NCBI RefSeq assembly: GCF_011045115.1
Contig: NZ_JAAKZG010000002.1
Span: 124,001-188,000, forward strand
Direction of reading: 5' to 3'
Origin: Mesorhizobium zhangyense
GTDB lineage: Bacteria; Pseudomonadota; Alphaproteobacteria; Rhizobiales; Rhizobiaceae
DNA length: 64,000 nt
Part shown: in pieces, positions 16,106 through 25,301 of the stretch
Position numbering within the stretch: position 1 is the first letter of the stretch
Layout: each line of letters opens with the position of its first letter
Made by a program: the position numbers and the translations under genes
The notes under the pieces: generated by a model
The model's input: only the letters and a program-made list of their open reading frames with translations
The model's database searches: none
What the model was told of the DNA's origin: nothing

Positions 16106-16996
16106 CTAACCGCCGTATTTTGGCGCGGAAGCCAGTGCTGCGTTGAGGTGTTCGTTCATCAGCGTTGCGGCTCTGGCTCGGTCTTCGGATGCGATTGCGT
16201 CGATGATCATGACATGCTCGCGACACCAGTCGCGCACGCGCCTTCGATTTGTGTAGCCGCCGAATTCGAGGAGCCTGCGCAGCCTGTTCTGCTGCTGGAT
16301 GGCCTGCTGGAAGAACACGTTGCCGCTGAATTCCGCGATCATCTCGTGAAACTGGGCATCGGTGTCGAACAGCTGGCGAGGATCGAGCGCGCTGATGTCC
16401 GGATGCGCTTCCAGATAAAGATGATGCATACGCGAGCGCTCAAGTGCTGCCGCATCCGACCGGAAAGTTTCGAGCATGATGCCCGCAGGCTCGATCGTCC
16501 TGCGGAAATTATAGCTGTTGCGAAGCGCCATCTGCGTGTCGAGCGTGGGCAGGAACGTCCAGCCCCTGCCGCTGCTTCTGGCCAGCAGGCCGTCGCTTAC
16601 AAGATGGGTCAGGGTTCTGAGCAGCAGTGTTCTGTCGACGTCGTAGCGCTGGAGAATCTGGGTCTGGGTAAATGTTTCCGACAGACCGCCCGAAAGCCGG
16701 TCTTCGACGATCCTTGTATAAAGATCCTGGTCGGCCGTTGTCGGAACCTCGACCTCAAGCCGGTGCAATTCTTCCGGGCGCGCAGTCAGCAGAAATCCGT
16801 GATTCTTCTTGGCTTCGACAATGCCGCGTTCTGCCAGCAGGGAGAGGGCTGCTCGCACCGGAGTACGCGAAACGCCGAGCATATCGCCCAATTGCTGCTC
16901 ACGCAGGCGATGTCCGGGTTCGAAACGAGCGTCCCGCGCAATTTCCAGAATCTGATTTGCCAGACGGTAGCGATTCTGGCGTGGACTGCTGACCAT
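16106..16996 (-). CDS. GntR-family transcriptional regulator (FCD/FadR type)
   Basis: A 296-residue protein. The N-terminal winged HTH (about residues 8-72, with LREQQLGDMLGVSRTPVRAA) is of the GntR type. A second stretch (about 92-152, with TQILQRYDVDRTLLLRTLTH) has the same periodicity and looks like a second winged helix. The C-terminal ~130 residues are an all-helical FCD ligand-binding domain with metal/ligand His residues (FHEMIAEFSGN, REHVMIIDAI). It is divergent from the ABC transporter operon, and its own promoter region contains a TNGTAT-N4-ATACNA palindrome, suggesting autoregulation and control of the transporter. Confidence 0.85.
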   Translation of the reverse strand: MVSSPRQNRYRLANQILEIARDARFEPGHRLREQQLGDMLGVSRTPVRAALSLLAERGIVEAKKNHGFLLTARPEELHRLEVEVPTTADQDLYTRIVEDRLSGGLSETFTQTQILQRYDVDRTLLLRTLTHLVSDGLLARSSGRGWTFLPTLDTQMALRNSYNFRRTIEPAGIMLETFRSDAAALERSRMHHLYLEAHPDISALDPRQLFDTDAQFHEMIAEFSGNVFFQQAIQQQNRLRRLLEFGGYTNRRRVRDWCREHVMIIDAIASEDRARAATLMNEHLNAALASAPKYGG

Positions 16997-17020
16997 GCGT
17001 GCTCACTTTCGTATTTTCTA

Positions 17021-17036
17021 TCGTATATTCATACAA
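17021..17036. promoter_or_regulatory. candidate GntR operator
   Basis: TCGTATATTCATACAA is an inverted repeat (TCGTAT / ATACAA, one mismatch) that fits the TNGTNNNACNA-like operators known for FCD-type GntR regulators. It lies 25 bases upstream of the regulator's start, in the 16997-17294 divergent region. The rest of that ~300-base region shows no gene. Confidence 0.5.
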
Positions 17037-17294
17037 TGATTTGCGTCAATCGTACAAGAAGGTGCAGTATGAAAGCTGTACGCCTTGCCAAAAAAACAAA
17101 CAGGGGCGGTCGATAAACCTCGAGATTTTTCGAATTTTGCCTGTGTTTTTTGCAGTTTATGCCGTGATAGCTCGTTTATCGAGCAGATTTTGGGCTGGCT
17201 CGGCCTCACCGATTTCCGCTTGACTTCCATTTTTTCAAGATTGTATGTTTGTTCTCAAAAAGAGCAATAACTTATCCAGAGAAAGGGAACTGAC

Positions 17295-18104
17295 ATGTTT
17301 AGATATTTGCTGGCCGCAGCTATCCTGCCGCTTTTCGCCACTGCCCCGACAATCGCCGCAGAGCTTCCGAAAGAGGGTCTGGTGGAGGCCGGTGCCGTCA
17401 ACTATGGCGTCGCTGCTACCTTTGCCCCATTCGAATTCCAGAAGGATGGACAGCTGACGGGCTTCGACATTGACCTGATCGGCGCGCTCTCCAAGAAGCT
17501 TGGCGCCGAAGCCAAGGCGTCGAATATGGAGTTCAAGGGCCTGATACCGGCTTTGATCGGCGGACGGCTCGATATCATCAATTCCGCAATGTACATCAAC
17601 CCGCAGCGCTCCGAGCAGGTCGACTTCGTTCCCTATCTGAAGATCGGCAATCAGGTCATCGTCCAGAAGGGCAACCCGTCGAAGGTAACCGGCCGCGACG
17701 ATTCGCTTTGCGGCAAGACCATCTCGGTGACGCTTGGCGGCATCCAGGAAAGCCAGGCGCGCGCCGACGACAAGCGTTGCACCGACAAGGGGCTGGACGG
17801 CATCAAGGTTCTGACGATGCCGACCGCTCAGGACTCCGCGCTGACGCTTCGCCAGGGCCGCGCCGATGCGACCTTCGATTCCACGCCGGGTGCAGTTGTG
17901 CTGCTGGGTGCCTTGCCTGACGTCTATGAGACGGTCGGCGAGGAATTCGAGTCCAATACCAACATCGGCATCGCCACGCGCAAGGGCGACACGCAGATGC
18001 AGGAATCGCTGAAAGCCGCACTTGCAGAAATCGTCGCGGACGGCACCTACAAGAGCCTGATCGAGAAATGGAAGCTGCCCGCAACGGTTTCCATCTTCAA
18101 CTGA
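17295..18104 (+). CDS. amino-acid ABC transporter, periplasmic substrate-binding protein
   Basis: A 269-residue family 3 solute-binding protein with a signal peptide (about 1-21, cleaved near TIAA-ELPKE). It has the conserved early motif PFEFQKDGQLTGFDIDLIGA and the RSEQVDFVPY segment of polar-amino-acid binders. It captures the substrate in the periplasm for the permease and ATPase encoded 31 bases and ~770 bases downstream. The ligand is not readable from sequence. Confidence 0.92.
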   Translation: MFRYLLAAAILPLFATAPTIAAELPKEGLVEAGAVNYGVAATFAPFEFQKDGQLTGFDIDLIGALSKKLGAEAKASNMEFKGLIPALIGGRLDIINSAMYINPQRSEQVDFVPYLKIGNQVIVQKGNPSKVTGRDDSLCGKTISVTLGGIQESQARADDKRCTDKGLDGIKVLTMPTAQDSALTLRQGRADATFDSTPGAVVLLGALPDVYETVGEEFESNTNIGIATRKGDTQMQESLKAALAEIVADGTYKSLIEKWKLPATVSIFN

Positions 18105-18135
18105 TCTGACATCAAACAAAGAAAAAGGAGCGCGA

Positions 18136-18864
18136 ATGTCACTCGAACTCGTCTTCGAATATCTGTTTTCGCGCACCTTCTTCGATGGTGCGGTGCTCAC
18201 GCTTTTGATCACCATCACATCGCTGTTCTTCGGCGTGCTGGCAGGGCTGGTCGTGGCCCTGCTGCAGGAAACGAAAATCCGCAGCCTGCAGGTGGTGACG
18301 CTCGTCTACCTCTGGCTGTTCCGCGGAACGCCGGTGCTGTTCCAGATCATCTTCATCTATAATGTCCTGCCGACCTTCGGCATCCGCCTTTCCGCCTTCC
18401 TCAGCGCGGTGATCGCTCTCTCGTTGAACGAGGGCGCCTATATGGCGGAAATCCTGCGCTCCGGCCTTCAGGCGGTGAAGACCGGGCAACGCACCGCCGG
18501 TCTGGCTCTCGGCATGACGAAGGCAAAGGTCATGCGCTTCATCGTGATACCGCAGGCCGCCCGCATCGTGCTTCCGCCGATGGGCAACCAGATGATCGGC
18601 ATGCTCAAGACGAGCGCGCTCGTCTCTGTCATCGCGGTCGAGGAATTGCTGCTCGTTGCCAACCAGACCGCGAGCGCCAGCTTCCGCTACTTCGAGGCGC
18701 TGACGGCCGCGGGCATCTATTATCTCGCTTTGACGACGATCTTCATGGCCGGACAGTTCTTTCTGGAACGTTCGCTCGATCCGAAGCGTGGACGCCGCAA
18801 AGCTGCCCCTGCTCCGCTCATCGAGCGCCTCACCCATATGACCGAAACTGCCGAGACCCGGTGA
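18136..18864 (+). CDS. amino-acid ABC transporter permease (HisM/GlnP type)
   Basis: A 242-residue inner-membrane protein with about five transmembrane helices and the EAA loop (GLQAVKTGQRTAGLALGMTK, near residues 112-131) that docks to the ATPase. Only one permease gene is present, so it probably works as a homodimer. AAGGAG lies upstream. Its stop overlaps the GTG codon at 18861 and the ATPase ATG follows 11 bases after the stop. Confidence 0.92.
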   Translation: MSLELVFEYLFSRTFFDGAVLTLLITITSLFFGVLAGLVVALLQETKIRSLQVVTLVYLWLFRGTPVLFQIIFIYNVLPTFGIRLSAFLSAVIALSLNEGAYMAEILRSGLQAVKTGQRTAGLALGMTKAKVMRFIVIPQAARIVLPPMGNQMIGMLKTSALVSVIAVEELLLVANQTASASFRYFEALTAAGIYYLALTTIFMAGQFFLERSLDPKRGRRKAAPAPLIERLTHMTETAETR

Positions 18865-18875
18865 AGGATCAAGAC

Positions 18876-19625
18876 ATGCGTTCGCAAGATCATCAGCCGC
18901 TTCTGGACATCATCAATATCGACAAGAGCTTCGGTGCTTTGAAAATTCTCAAAGGCTGCAGCTTGAAGGTCAACCGCAAGGAGACCGTCGTCGTCATCGG
19001 CCCGTCCGGGTCGGGCAAGTCGACATTGCTGCGTTGCCTGAACCTTCTTGAACCGGCAGACAGCGGTGCCATTCTCTTCGACGGCAAGGATATTGCCGGC
19101 GATCTCCGTAACGCGCCGGCGGTGCGCCGCGAAATCGGCATGGTCTTCCAGAATTTCGAGCTGTTCCAGCATCTGTCGGCGGCGGAAAACATCATGCTGG
19201 CGCCGATGAAAGTGTCGGGCCTCAGCAGGTCAGACGCCCACGATCTGGCCACCGATCTTCTGCGCAAGGTCCACATCCCTGAAAAGGCCGACTTCTTCCC
19301 GGACGAGCTTTCCGGCGGCCAGCAGCAGCGCGTGGCGATTGCCAGGGCGCTGGCGATGAAACCCAAGCTCATGCTCTACGACGAGCCGACTTCTGCGCTC
19401 GATCCCGAGATGATCCGCGAGGTTCTCGACGTCATGGCCGAGCTCAGCAGCGACGGCATGACCAGCATCGTCGTGACGCATGAAATGGGTTTCGCAAAGC
19501 GCGCGGCCGACCAGATCGTCTTCATGGAAAGCGGCCAGATCATCGAGAATGCCACCAGCGAGGATTTCTTCAGCGGCACGGTCAATGAACGTGCGCAGCG
19601 TTTCCTCGATCAGATCCTGCATTAG
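18876..19625 (+). CDS. amino-acid ABC transporter ATP-binding protein (GlnQ type)
   Basis: A 249-residue ATPase. Walker A GPSGSGKST is near residue 44, then a Q-loop (MVFQNFELFQH), the signature ELSGGQQQRVAIARAL, Walker B LMLYDEPTSALDPE and the switch His in VTHEM. It energises import through the adjacent permease. ATG 18876 is preferred because AAGGA lies 7 bases upstream; GTG 18861, overlapping the permease stop, is the alternative. Confidence 0.93.
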   Translation: MRSQDHQPLLDIINIDKSFGALKILKGCSLKVNRKETVVVIGPSGSGKSTLLRCLNLLEPADSGAILFDGKDIAGDLRNAPAVRREIGMVFQNFELFQHLSAAENIMLAPMKVSGLSRSDAHDLATDLLRKVHIPEKADFFPDELSGGQQQRVAIARALAMKPKLMLYDEPTSALDPEMIREVLDVMAELSSDGMTSIVVTHEMGFAKRAADQIVFMESGQIIENATSEDFFSGTVNERAQRFLDQILH

Positions 19626-19646
19626 ACCACAGCCCGGAACCCACAC

Positions 19647-20804
19647 ATGTCCATCGCACCAGATGCCGCTCGGATGAAGCGCGAGCTCGCCGAACTGATT
19701 GCAATTCGCACCGAAAACCCTCCGGGCAATGAAGCCGAGGCCGCGGTCTACGTGCGCAATCTGCTCGAAGCCGAAGGGTTCGCAACCGTATCGACCGAAT
19801 ACAAGCCGGGCCGCTTCAACATCGAGGCAAAGCTCGAAAACGGACCCGGACCCGTCTTTGCCTTCAACACGCATATGGACACGGTTCCAGCAGGCGAGGG
19901 GTGGTCGTCCGACGCTTTCACGCTTCGCGAAGCCGATGGCAAACTGTTCGGCCGCGGTGCATGCGACTGCAAGGGCCCGCTCATCTCGATGATCGAGGCG
20001 ATGCGCATGCTGGCGCAGGACCGTTCGTCCTGGTCGGGCACGCTGCTGGGCGTTTTCGTCGGCGACGAGGAAATCGCCAGCGAGGGCGCGAAGTTCTACG
20101 CCGCTTCAAAGCCGAAGATCGATTTCGCCGTGGTTGGCGAGCCAACCTCCAACGCGACGTTTTCGGCCCATAAGGGAAGCCTGCGGCCGGTCGTGCGCAT
20201 TCACGGCATTACCGCGCATTCGGGCACGCCGCATCTCGGCGAAAACGCGATCTACCGGGCCGGCCAGTTCCTCACCATCGTCGAGGCGCATCACGAAAAT
20301 TACGTCAGGCATCAGTCGCATCCACTGGTCGGCAATGCCAGCCTGACTGTTACGCGCATCAATGGCGGCCATGCAGACAATGTGCTGCCCGGTGCCTGCG
20401 ACCTGCTGCTCGACCGCCGCATGGTTCCAGGCGAGGAAGAAGAAGCCGTCCAGAAGGAATTCGCGCTGCTTCTCGAACGCGCCCACACGCAGTTCGGCAT
20501 CCGCGCCGAGATCATCGACTACAAGGCGACCACCGGTCCGGCGACGCAGACCGAAGAAAGCACTTCGATCGTGCAGGCGAGCCTCGCCGCGTGCCGCGCG
20601 CACGGCACGGCGGAGCCCGGTCCGTTCGGGTTCCAGGGCGGTTGCGACCTTGTGCATTTCCGGTCTGTCGGAGCGCAGGGAACGGTTATCGGGCCGGGAA
20701 GCCTTTCGGTTGCGCACAAGCCCGACGAATTCGTTCCCGTGGACGAGTTCATAACCTCGAGCCTGATTTACAGGGACGTCGCAAAAGCGATGCTCAAGGC
20801 ATAG
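19647..20804 (+). CDS. M20-family metallohydrolase (ArgE/DapE/ACY1 type)
   Basis: A 385-residue zinc-dependent hydrolase. The metal ligands and neighbours are visible: HMDTVP (near 76), GRGACDCKG (near 107), GDEE (near 137-140, catalytic Glu), GEPT (near 166), the dimerisation-domain HSG, and a late HKPDE. M20 enzymes remove an acyl or amino-acid group from an N-acylated amino acid or dipeptide. Placed behind the transporter, it probably acts on the imported compound. The precise amide bond cannot be told. Confidence 0.88.
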   Translation: MSIAPDAARMKRELAELIAIRTENPPGNEAEAAVYVRNLLEAEGFATVSTEYKPGRFNIEAKLENGPGPVFAFNTHMDTVPAGEGWSSDAFTLREADGKLFGRGACDCKGPLISMIEAMRMLAQDRSSWSGTLLGVFVGDEEIASEGAKFYAASKPKIDFAVVGEPTSNATFSAHKGSLRPVVRIHGITAHSGTPHLGENAIYRAGQFLTIVEAHHENYVRHQSHPLVGNASLTVTRINGGHADNVLPGACDLLLDRRMVPGEEEEAVQKEFALLLERAHTQFGIRAEIIDYKATTGPATQTEESTSIVQASLAACRAHGTAEPGPFGFQGGCDLVHFRSVGAQGTVIGPGSLSVAHKPDEFVPVDEFITSSLIYRDVAKAMLKA

Positions 20805-20807
20805 GAC

Positions 20808-21905
20808 ATGCGCGCCTCACTCCATCGCGCGATGTTGCACTACGGCGGCAACTTGATGCTGCACACGGCATCGTCGGGACCGGTCTCCGGTCTCGATGCG
20901 CTGTATCTGCATCTGGATGATGGCGACGTTGCCGGCACCGGTGAAGTGCGCATCAACATCGCCTATCTCAACGGTCTTTCGGAAGATGCAGTTGAGCAGG
21001 AGGCGATTGCGCTGTTCGAAACCATCGACTGGTCAAGAAAGCCGGAAGCGTTGCTTGCCGATGCGACGATCCTGAAAGGCGTGAGCGCTCCGGTGCGGAT
21101 GTTGCTGGATGGCGCGCTGCACGATCTCGTTTCCCGACGCGCCGGCTTACCCCTGGCGCATTGGCTGGGCGGCGACCGGACGCGCCCGGTGAGGCATGCT
21201 ACCAACCAGACGCTTTTCATCTCGTCGTCGGAGCGTTTTCTGGAGCAGGCGGAAGCCTATGTCTCGCGCGGCTTTCGGGATCTGAAGGTGCGGGTCGGCT
21301 CTGGTGGCTTCTCCGAAGATATGGCGCGGCTTGAAAGCCTGCGTGCCCGTTTCGGATCGAAGATCAAGCTTGCCATCGACGCAAATGGCGCGTGGACGTT
21401 CCACGAAGCCTTGGAAAACCTGTCGGCACTTGTGCCGATCAACCTTGCCTATGTCGAACAGCCGATCGCTGCCGGCGACTGGGCGGCACTTTCCGAACTC
21501 GCGAACAAAAGCGCCATACCGCTGATGCTCGACGAAAGCGTCGCCGGCCAATCCGACGTCGATGCGATCATCGCGGCTAACGGACGGCTTTGGGCGCATC
21601 TGAAGCTGGTGAAGATGGGCGGCATCGCCCCCACGATTAAAGCCGCAACCCGGCTTCGCGAGGCGGGTATCCCATTCATGATCGGGCAGATGAACGAGGG
21701 CGGTCTGGCGACGGCCGCCGCCTTGCACGTTGCCTGTGCAGCCCAGCCGCAGTTTGCCGAGCTCTATGGCGCGGACGGCATCGAGAACGATCCGGCGCCG
21801 GGCCTCGCATACGAAAACGGAAGCGTCAGCGGCACGCAGTCTCCGGGTCTCGGTTTGGAATTCGACGCGTCGAAAACGCGTCTCATAAGGGAGTTTGGAC
21901 AGTGA
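20808..21905 (+). CDS. enolase-superfamily enzyme (mandelate racemase/muconate lactonizing type)
   Basis: A 365-residue protein with an N-terminal capping domain and a C-terminal barrel. The metal ligands are D in IDANGAW, E in YVEQP and D in MLDES. The second-strand base motif reads KVRVG instead of the common KxK, and the sixth-strand Lys is in KLVKMGG. That layout fits the muconate-lactonizing/dipeptide-epimerase branch, which abstracts a proton alpha to a carboxylate. Its neighbours (M20, M24 and DapA-type enzymes) suggest epimerisation or elimination in the breakdown of an amino-acid derivative. Confidence 0.83.
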   Translation: MRASLHRAMLHYGGNLMLHTASSGPVSGLDALYLHLDDGDVAGTGEVRINIAYLNGLSEDAVEQEAIALFETIDWSRKPEALLADATILKGVSAPVRMLLDGALHDLVSRRAGLPLAHWLGGDRTRPVRHATNQTLFISSSERFLEQAEAYVSRGFRDLKVRVGSGGFSEDMARLESLRARFGSKIKLAIDANGAWTFHEALENLSALVPINLAYVEQPIAAGDWAALSELANKSAIPLMLDESVAGQSDVDAIIAANGRLWAHLKLVKMGGIAPTIKAATRLREAGIPFMIGQMNEGGLATAAALHVACAAQPQFAELYGADGIENDPAPGLAYENGSVSGTQSPGLGLEFDASKTRLIREFGQ

Positions 21906-23068
21906 AGAATATCGGCGTTCAGCAGGGACAGGAATCCGCCTTTCCCAAGGAAGAGTACGAAGCACGCCAGGCCCGCGCGCGCCAGAATCTGGTCGAGGCA
22001 GGCATCGATGCGCTGGTTGTGACGGGACCGGAGAACATCTTCTACCTGACCGGCCAGCAGACGCCCGGCTACTACACGTTTCAGGCGTTGGTCCTTCCGG
22101 CGGAAGGCGATCCGGTATTCGTGATCCGCCAGCTCGAATATTTCAACTTCATCGCCAACACCTTTATTTCCGATGCCGAGGTCTATCAGGACGGCGATGA
22201 GCCCGTCGGCTTCCTCGTCGCGCTTATCGAGAAACGTGGGCTCGCTTCAAAGCGGGTGGCGATAGACAAGCGCGGCTGGTTCCTTCCGATTGCCGTTTAC
22301 GAGACGCTGCAGGCGCGCCTCGGAACCATCCATGACGGTGCCGGCGTGCTTGAAAAGCTTCGTGCCGTCAAATCTCCGTTGGAAGTCGAGAAGCTCGAAA
22401 AGGCTGCCGGCTATGTCGATGCTGGCATGAAGGCCGGTCTGGCGACGGTGCGCGCGGGCGCGACAGAAAACGATCTCGTCGCCTCGATGATGCAGGCGGC
22501 GATTGCCGCCGGCTCCGAATATATGGGCATGGAGCCGCTGGTTTCCTCAGGGCCACGCACCGGCGTTCCGCACGGAACATGGCGTCGCCGCAAGATCGAG
22601 GACGGCGATCCCGCCTTCCTCGAAATGGCCGCCTGCCACGACCGCTACCACGCAGCCCTCATGCGCTCGGCCTGGGTCGGCAAGCCTCCGCGCGAAGCGG
22701 TCGACATGATGAAGACCTGCCAGGAAGCACTTCAGGTGGCGCTGGACGCCATCCGCCCGGGCGTTGCCTGCGAGGTCCCGCACATTGCCTGCCAGAAGGT
22801 CATCGACGCGGCCGGCTACACCGACAATTTCCGCAAGCGGCTGGGCTACAGCGTCGGCATCTCCTTTGCGCCTGACTGGGGCGAGGGCGCAATTCTCAGC
22901 CTCAATGCAGGCGTGAAGACCGAATTGCAGCCGGGCATGACGTTCCACCTGCCACCTGCGTTGCGCATCTACGGCCGCTTCACTGTCGGCGTTAGCGAAA
23001 CCATCGTCGTTACCGAAACCGGATACCGCGCACTCGGCACGATCGGGCGCGAGCTTCTGGAAGTCTAG
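21902..23068 (+). CDS. creatinase-like M24 'pita-bread' hydrolase without metal ligands
   Basis: A 388-residue protein with a creatinase N-terminal domain (LVVTGPENIFYLTGQ, about 40-54) and a C-terminal pita-bread fold. In metal-dependent M24 peptidases, two Asp occur in a D-x-G-x10-D pattern. Here the matching stretch is FLEMAACHDRYHAALMR, with Glu and Ala in place of both Asp. This is the pattern of metal-free creatinase and of ectoine hydrolase (DoeA/EutD). It likely cleaves a C-N bond in a non-peptide amide or amidine. The start is GTG 21902, overlapping the enolase stop by 4 bases. Confidence 0.8.
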   Translation: MKNIGVQQGQESAFPKEEYEARQARARQNLVEAGIDALVVTGPENIFYLTGQQTPGYYTFQALVLPAEGDPVFVIRQLEYFNFIANTFISDAEVYQDGDEPVGFLVALIEKRGLASKRVAIDKRGWFLPIAVYETLQARLGTIHDGAGVLEKLRAVKSPLEVEKLEKAAGYVDAGMKAGLATVRAGATENDLVASMMQAAIAAGSEYMGMEPLVSSGPRTGVPHGTWRRRKIEDGDPAFLEMAACHDRYHAALMRSAWVGKPPREAVDMMKTCQEALQVALDAIRPGVACEVPHIACQKVIDAAGYTDNFRKRLGYSVGISFAPDWGEGAILSLNAGVKTELQPGMTFHLPPALRIYGRFTVGVSETIVVTETGYRALGTIGRELLEV

Positions 23069-23092
23069 GGTCAAGGAAACAGGAATAAGAAC

Positions 23093-24016
23093 ATGAAAGA
23101 CATCAGCGAGACACGGGCCCGGCTGAAGGGCATCTTCAACATCACGGTCACGCCGTTCACCGCAAATGGCGATATCGACACGGCCGGCTTCGCACGCAGC
23201 ATCGAGCGCGTCATCGGGCTCGGCTATGACGGCATCCTGATCGGCGGCACCTATGGCGAGTTTCCGGCGATGTCGACCGAGGAGCGGGCCGATCTTTTCC
23301 GGCACGCGATGAACGTTGCCGGAGACCGCGTGCCGGTCATGCTGTGCAGCGCGCATTCGGATATCCGGGTCGTGAAAGATCTGACGCGCCTGGCAGGCGA
23401 GCTCGGCGGCCTGCCGATGGTGACGCCGCCATACGTCTCCGAAGTCACCGACGGCCAGATCGTGTCGTTCTTCCGTGACATGGCGCCGCTCTCGAAGACC
23501 GGCATTCTTGTCTACAACGCCCCGGGCATCGGCATCACGCTTTCGCCTGCCATTCTCGAGCAGCTTGCCGATATCGACAATGTCGCGGGCGTCAAGCAGG
23601 GCGATCTTACCCCCACCGCAATCGACCAGATCGCCAACCGCATCGGCGGCCGTATTCGCCTGTTCTGTGCGTCGGATCTCGCTTTCCTCGGGCCGATGAT
23701 GGCAGGGTTCGACGGCATCAGCTCGACCAACAGCTGCGCGCTGCCCGAGCTCATTCTCGATACTTATCGCGCTCTGGAAAAGGGCGATGCAACCACCGCG
23801 CGCGACCTGCACCGCATCTGGTATTCGTTCCGCGCGCTGGCGCGCAAGCACGGCCAGCCGCAGACGACCAAGGCCGCGATGAACCTTCGCGGGTTCGACG
23901 GCGGTTCGGTACGGGCACCCCTGCGCAATCTGGAAAAGCCGGTGATCGAGGAGATTGCCAAGGTTCTGGAGACGCTGCGCGGCGATACGCGCACGCAGGT
24001 TACGCTCGCCGCGTAA
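23093..24016 (+). CDS. DapA-family class I aldolase/dehydratase
   Basis: A 307-residue TIM-barrel protein of the dihydrodipicolinate synthase family. The early loop reads GGTYGEFPAMSTEER, the catalytic-triad Tyr is in LVYNAPG, and the Schiff-base Lys in VAGVKQGD. Family members cleave or form C-C bonds next to a 2-oxo acid. The altered GGTYGEF loop (Tyr for the usual Thr) argues against true DapA, as does its catabolic context at the end of the operon. Last gene before the strong hairpin at 24031-24076. Confidence 0.87.
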   Translation: MKDISETRARLKGIFNITVTPFTANGDIDTAGFARSIERVIGLGYDGILIGGTYGEFPAMSTEERADLFRHAMNVAGDRVPVMLCSAHSDIRVVKDLTRLAGELGGLPMVTPPYVSEVTDGQIVSFFRDMAPLSKTGILVYNAPGIGITLSPAILEQLADIDNVAGVKQGDLTPTAIDQIANRIGGRIRLFCASDLAFLGPMMAGFDGISSTNSCALPELILDTYRALEKGDATTARDLHRIWYSFRALARKHGQPQTTKAAMNLRGFDGGSVRAPLRNLEKPVIEEIAKVLETLRGDTRTQVTLAA

Positions 24017-24030
24017 AGGCAAAAGCCTCC

Positions 24031-24076
24031 CAAACAAAAACCCCGGCTACATCGCTGTAGCCGGGGTTTTTGTTTG
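24031..24076. terminator. bidirectional terminator with a 21-bp perfect stem
   Basis: CAAACAAAAACCCCGGCTACA pairs perfectly with the downstream strand around the loop TCGC. The A run on one arm and T run on the other give a functional T tail in both directions. It separates the convergent DapA-family gene (+) and aminotransferase gene (-). Confidence 0.95.
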
Positions 24077-24083
24077 CCCGGTT

Positions 24084-25301
24084 TCAGGCGGCGTTGCGTC
24101 CGTGCAGTTTCGCGCAGGCATCAACGATACGGTCGCAGGCCGTTCGCAAGGTTTCCGTGTCGACTGCATAGGCAATGCGAACATGTCCCGGTGCGCCGAA
24201 GGCCGAGCCATGGACCACGCCGACATGCGCGGTTTCGAGAAGGTAGGACGCGAACTCGAGATCGGAACTTATCACGCGCCCGTCTGGACGCGCGGTGCCC
24301 AGCAGCTTGGAGCAGTCGGCAAAGACATAGAACGCGCCTTCAGGCGTATCGGCGTGTAGCCCATCGATCTTGCCCAGTGCTGCAAGAACGATATCGCGCC
24401 TCTGGCGCAAGGTTTCGATCCAATCCGCCATGAAGCCGATCCCGCCATCCAGTGCAGCGATGGCCGCGCGCTGGCTGATCGAACTCGGATTGGAGGTGCT
24501 CTGGGATTGCAGAACCTGCATTGCCTCGATCAGCCAGGCCGGTCCTGCGGCATAGCCAAGGCGCCATCCCGTCATCGAGTATCCCTTCGACAGGCCATTG
24601 ACCGTCAGGACGCGCGCTTTCAAAGCGGGTTCGATTGCGGCGGGGGTGGCGAATTCGCCTTCGAAGCGCACATGCTCGTAAATGTCGTCGGCCATTATGA
24701 GAACGCCATCGTGGCCTAGCAGAACGTCGGTCAGCGCCTTCATTTCAGCGTTGCTGTATACCGCACCGGTCGGGTTGTTCGGCGAGTTGAGGATGACCCA
24801 TTTCGTCTGCGGGGTCAGTGCCGCCGACAGCGCTGCGGGAGTGAGCTTCCAACTTTCCGCGGCAGAGCATTGGACGATGACCGGTTCACCGCCTGCGAGC
24901 CGGATCATGTCCGGATAGGAAACCCAGTAGGGGGCAGGTACGATCACTTCGTCGCCGGATGCGAGCGTTGCCAGAAGCGCGTTGAAGATGAGCTGCTTGG
25001 CGCCGGCGCCAGCAATTATCTCGGAAGGCTCATAGGAAAGGCTGTTTTCACGCGCGAATTTGCGCTGGATCGCAGCTTTCAGCTCGGCTGTGCCTGCCAC
25101 GGCAGTATATTTCGTGTCGCCGTCGCGGATCGCCGCGATACCTGCTTCGCAAATCGCCTCGGGCGTCGCGAAATCGAGTTCGCCTTCGCCGAGATTGATG
25201 ACGGAATGGCCTGCTGCCGTAAGCGCGCGAACCTTGTTGGAAATTTCAGCGGTCGGCGAAGCGCCAACGAGTTTCATGCGGGGAGCAAGCGATGGATGCA
25301 C
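24084..25301 (-). CDS. PLP-dependent aminotransferase, class I (aspartate aminotransferase-like)
   Basis: A 405-residue fold-type I aminotransferase. Visible features are the N-terminal INLGEGELDFATP stretch, the cofactor-binding NSPNNPTGAVYS, the PLP Lys in NGLSKGYSMTGWRLGY, and the C-terminal substrate-binding Arg in HVRIAYAVD. The start GTG 25301 (MHPSLAPRMKLVGAS) has AAGGA 9 bases upstream and matches the family length; the frame continues to 25358. It is divergent from the amidotransferase gene. It probably removes or installs the amino group of an intermediate of this pathway. Confidence 0.88.
   Translation of the reverse strand: MHPSLAPRMKLVGASPTAEISNKVRALTAAGHSVINLGEGELDFATPEAICEAGIAAIRDGDTKYTAVAGTAELKAAIQRKFARENSLSYEPSEIIAGAGAKQLIFNALLATLASGDEVIVPAPYWVSYPDMIRLAGGEPVIVQCSAAESWKLTPAALSAALTPQTKWVILNSPNNPTGAVYSNAEMKALTDVLLGHDGVLIMADDIYEHVRFEGEFATPAAIEPALKARVLTVNGLSKGYSMTGWRLGYAAGPAWLIEAMQVLQSQSTSNPSSISQRAAIAALDGGIGFMADWIETLRQRRDIVLAALGKIDGLHADTPEGAFYVFADCSKLLGTARPDGRVISSDLEFASYLLETAHVGVVHGSAFGAPGHVRIAYAVDTETLRTACDRIVDACAKLHGRNAA

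Noticed and set aside
15837-16109. 90-codon plus-strand frame over attR
   Set aside because: It crosses the att core, has no Shine-Dalgarno and no recognisable pattern.
21902-23068. Ectoine catabolism (eutD) as the pathway
   Set aside because: The M24 gene fits, but the neighbouring eutA, B, C and E type genes and the second permease of the ehu system are absent.
22547-24037. 496-codon minus-strand frame
   Set aside because: Antisense to the M24 and DapA-family genes; its product is His/Arg/Asp-rich shadow sequence.
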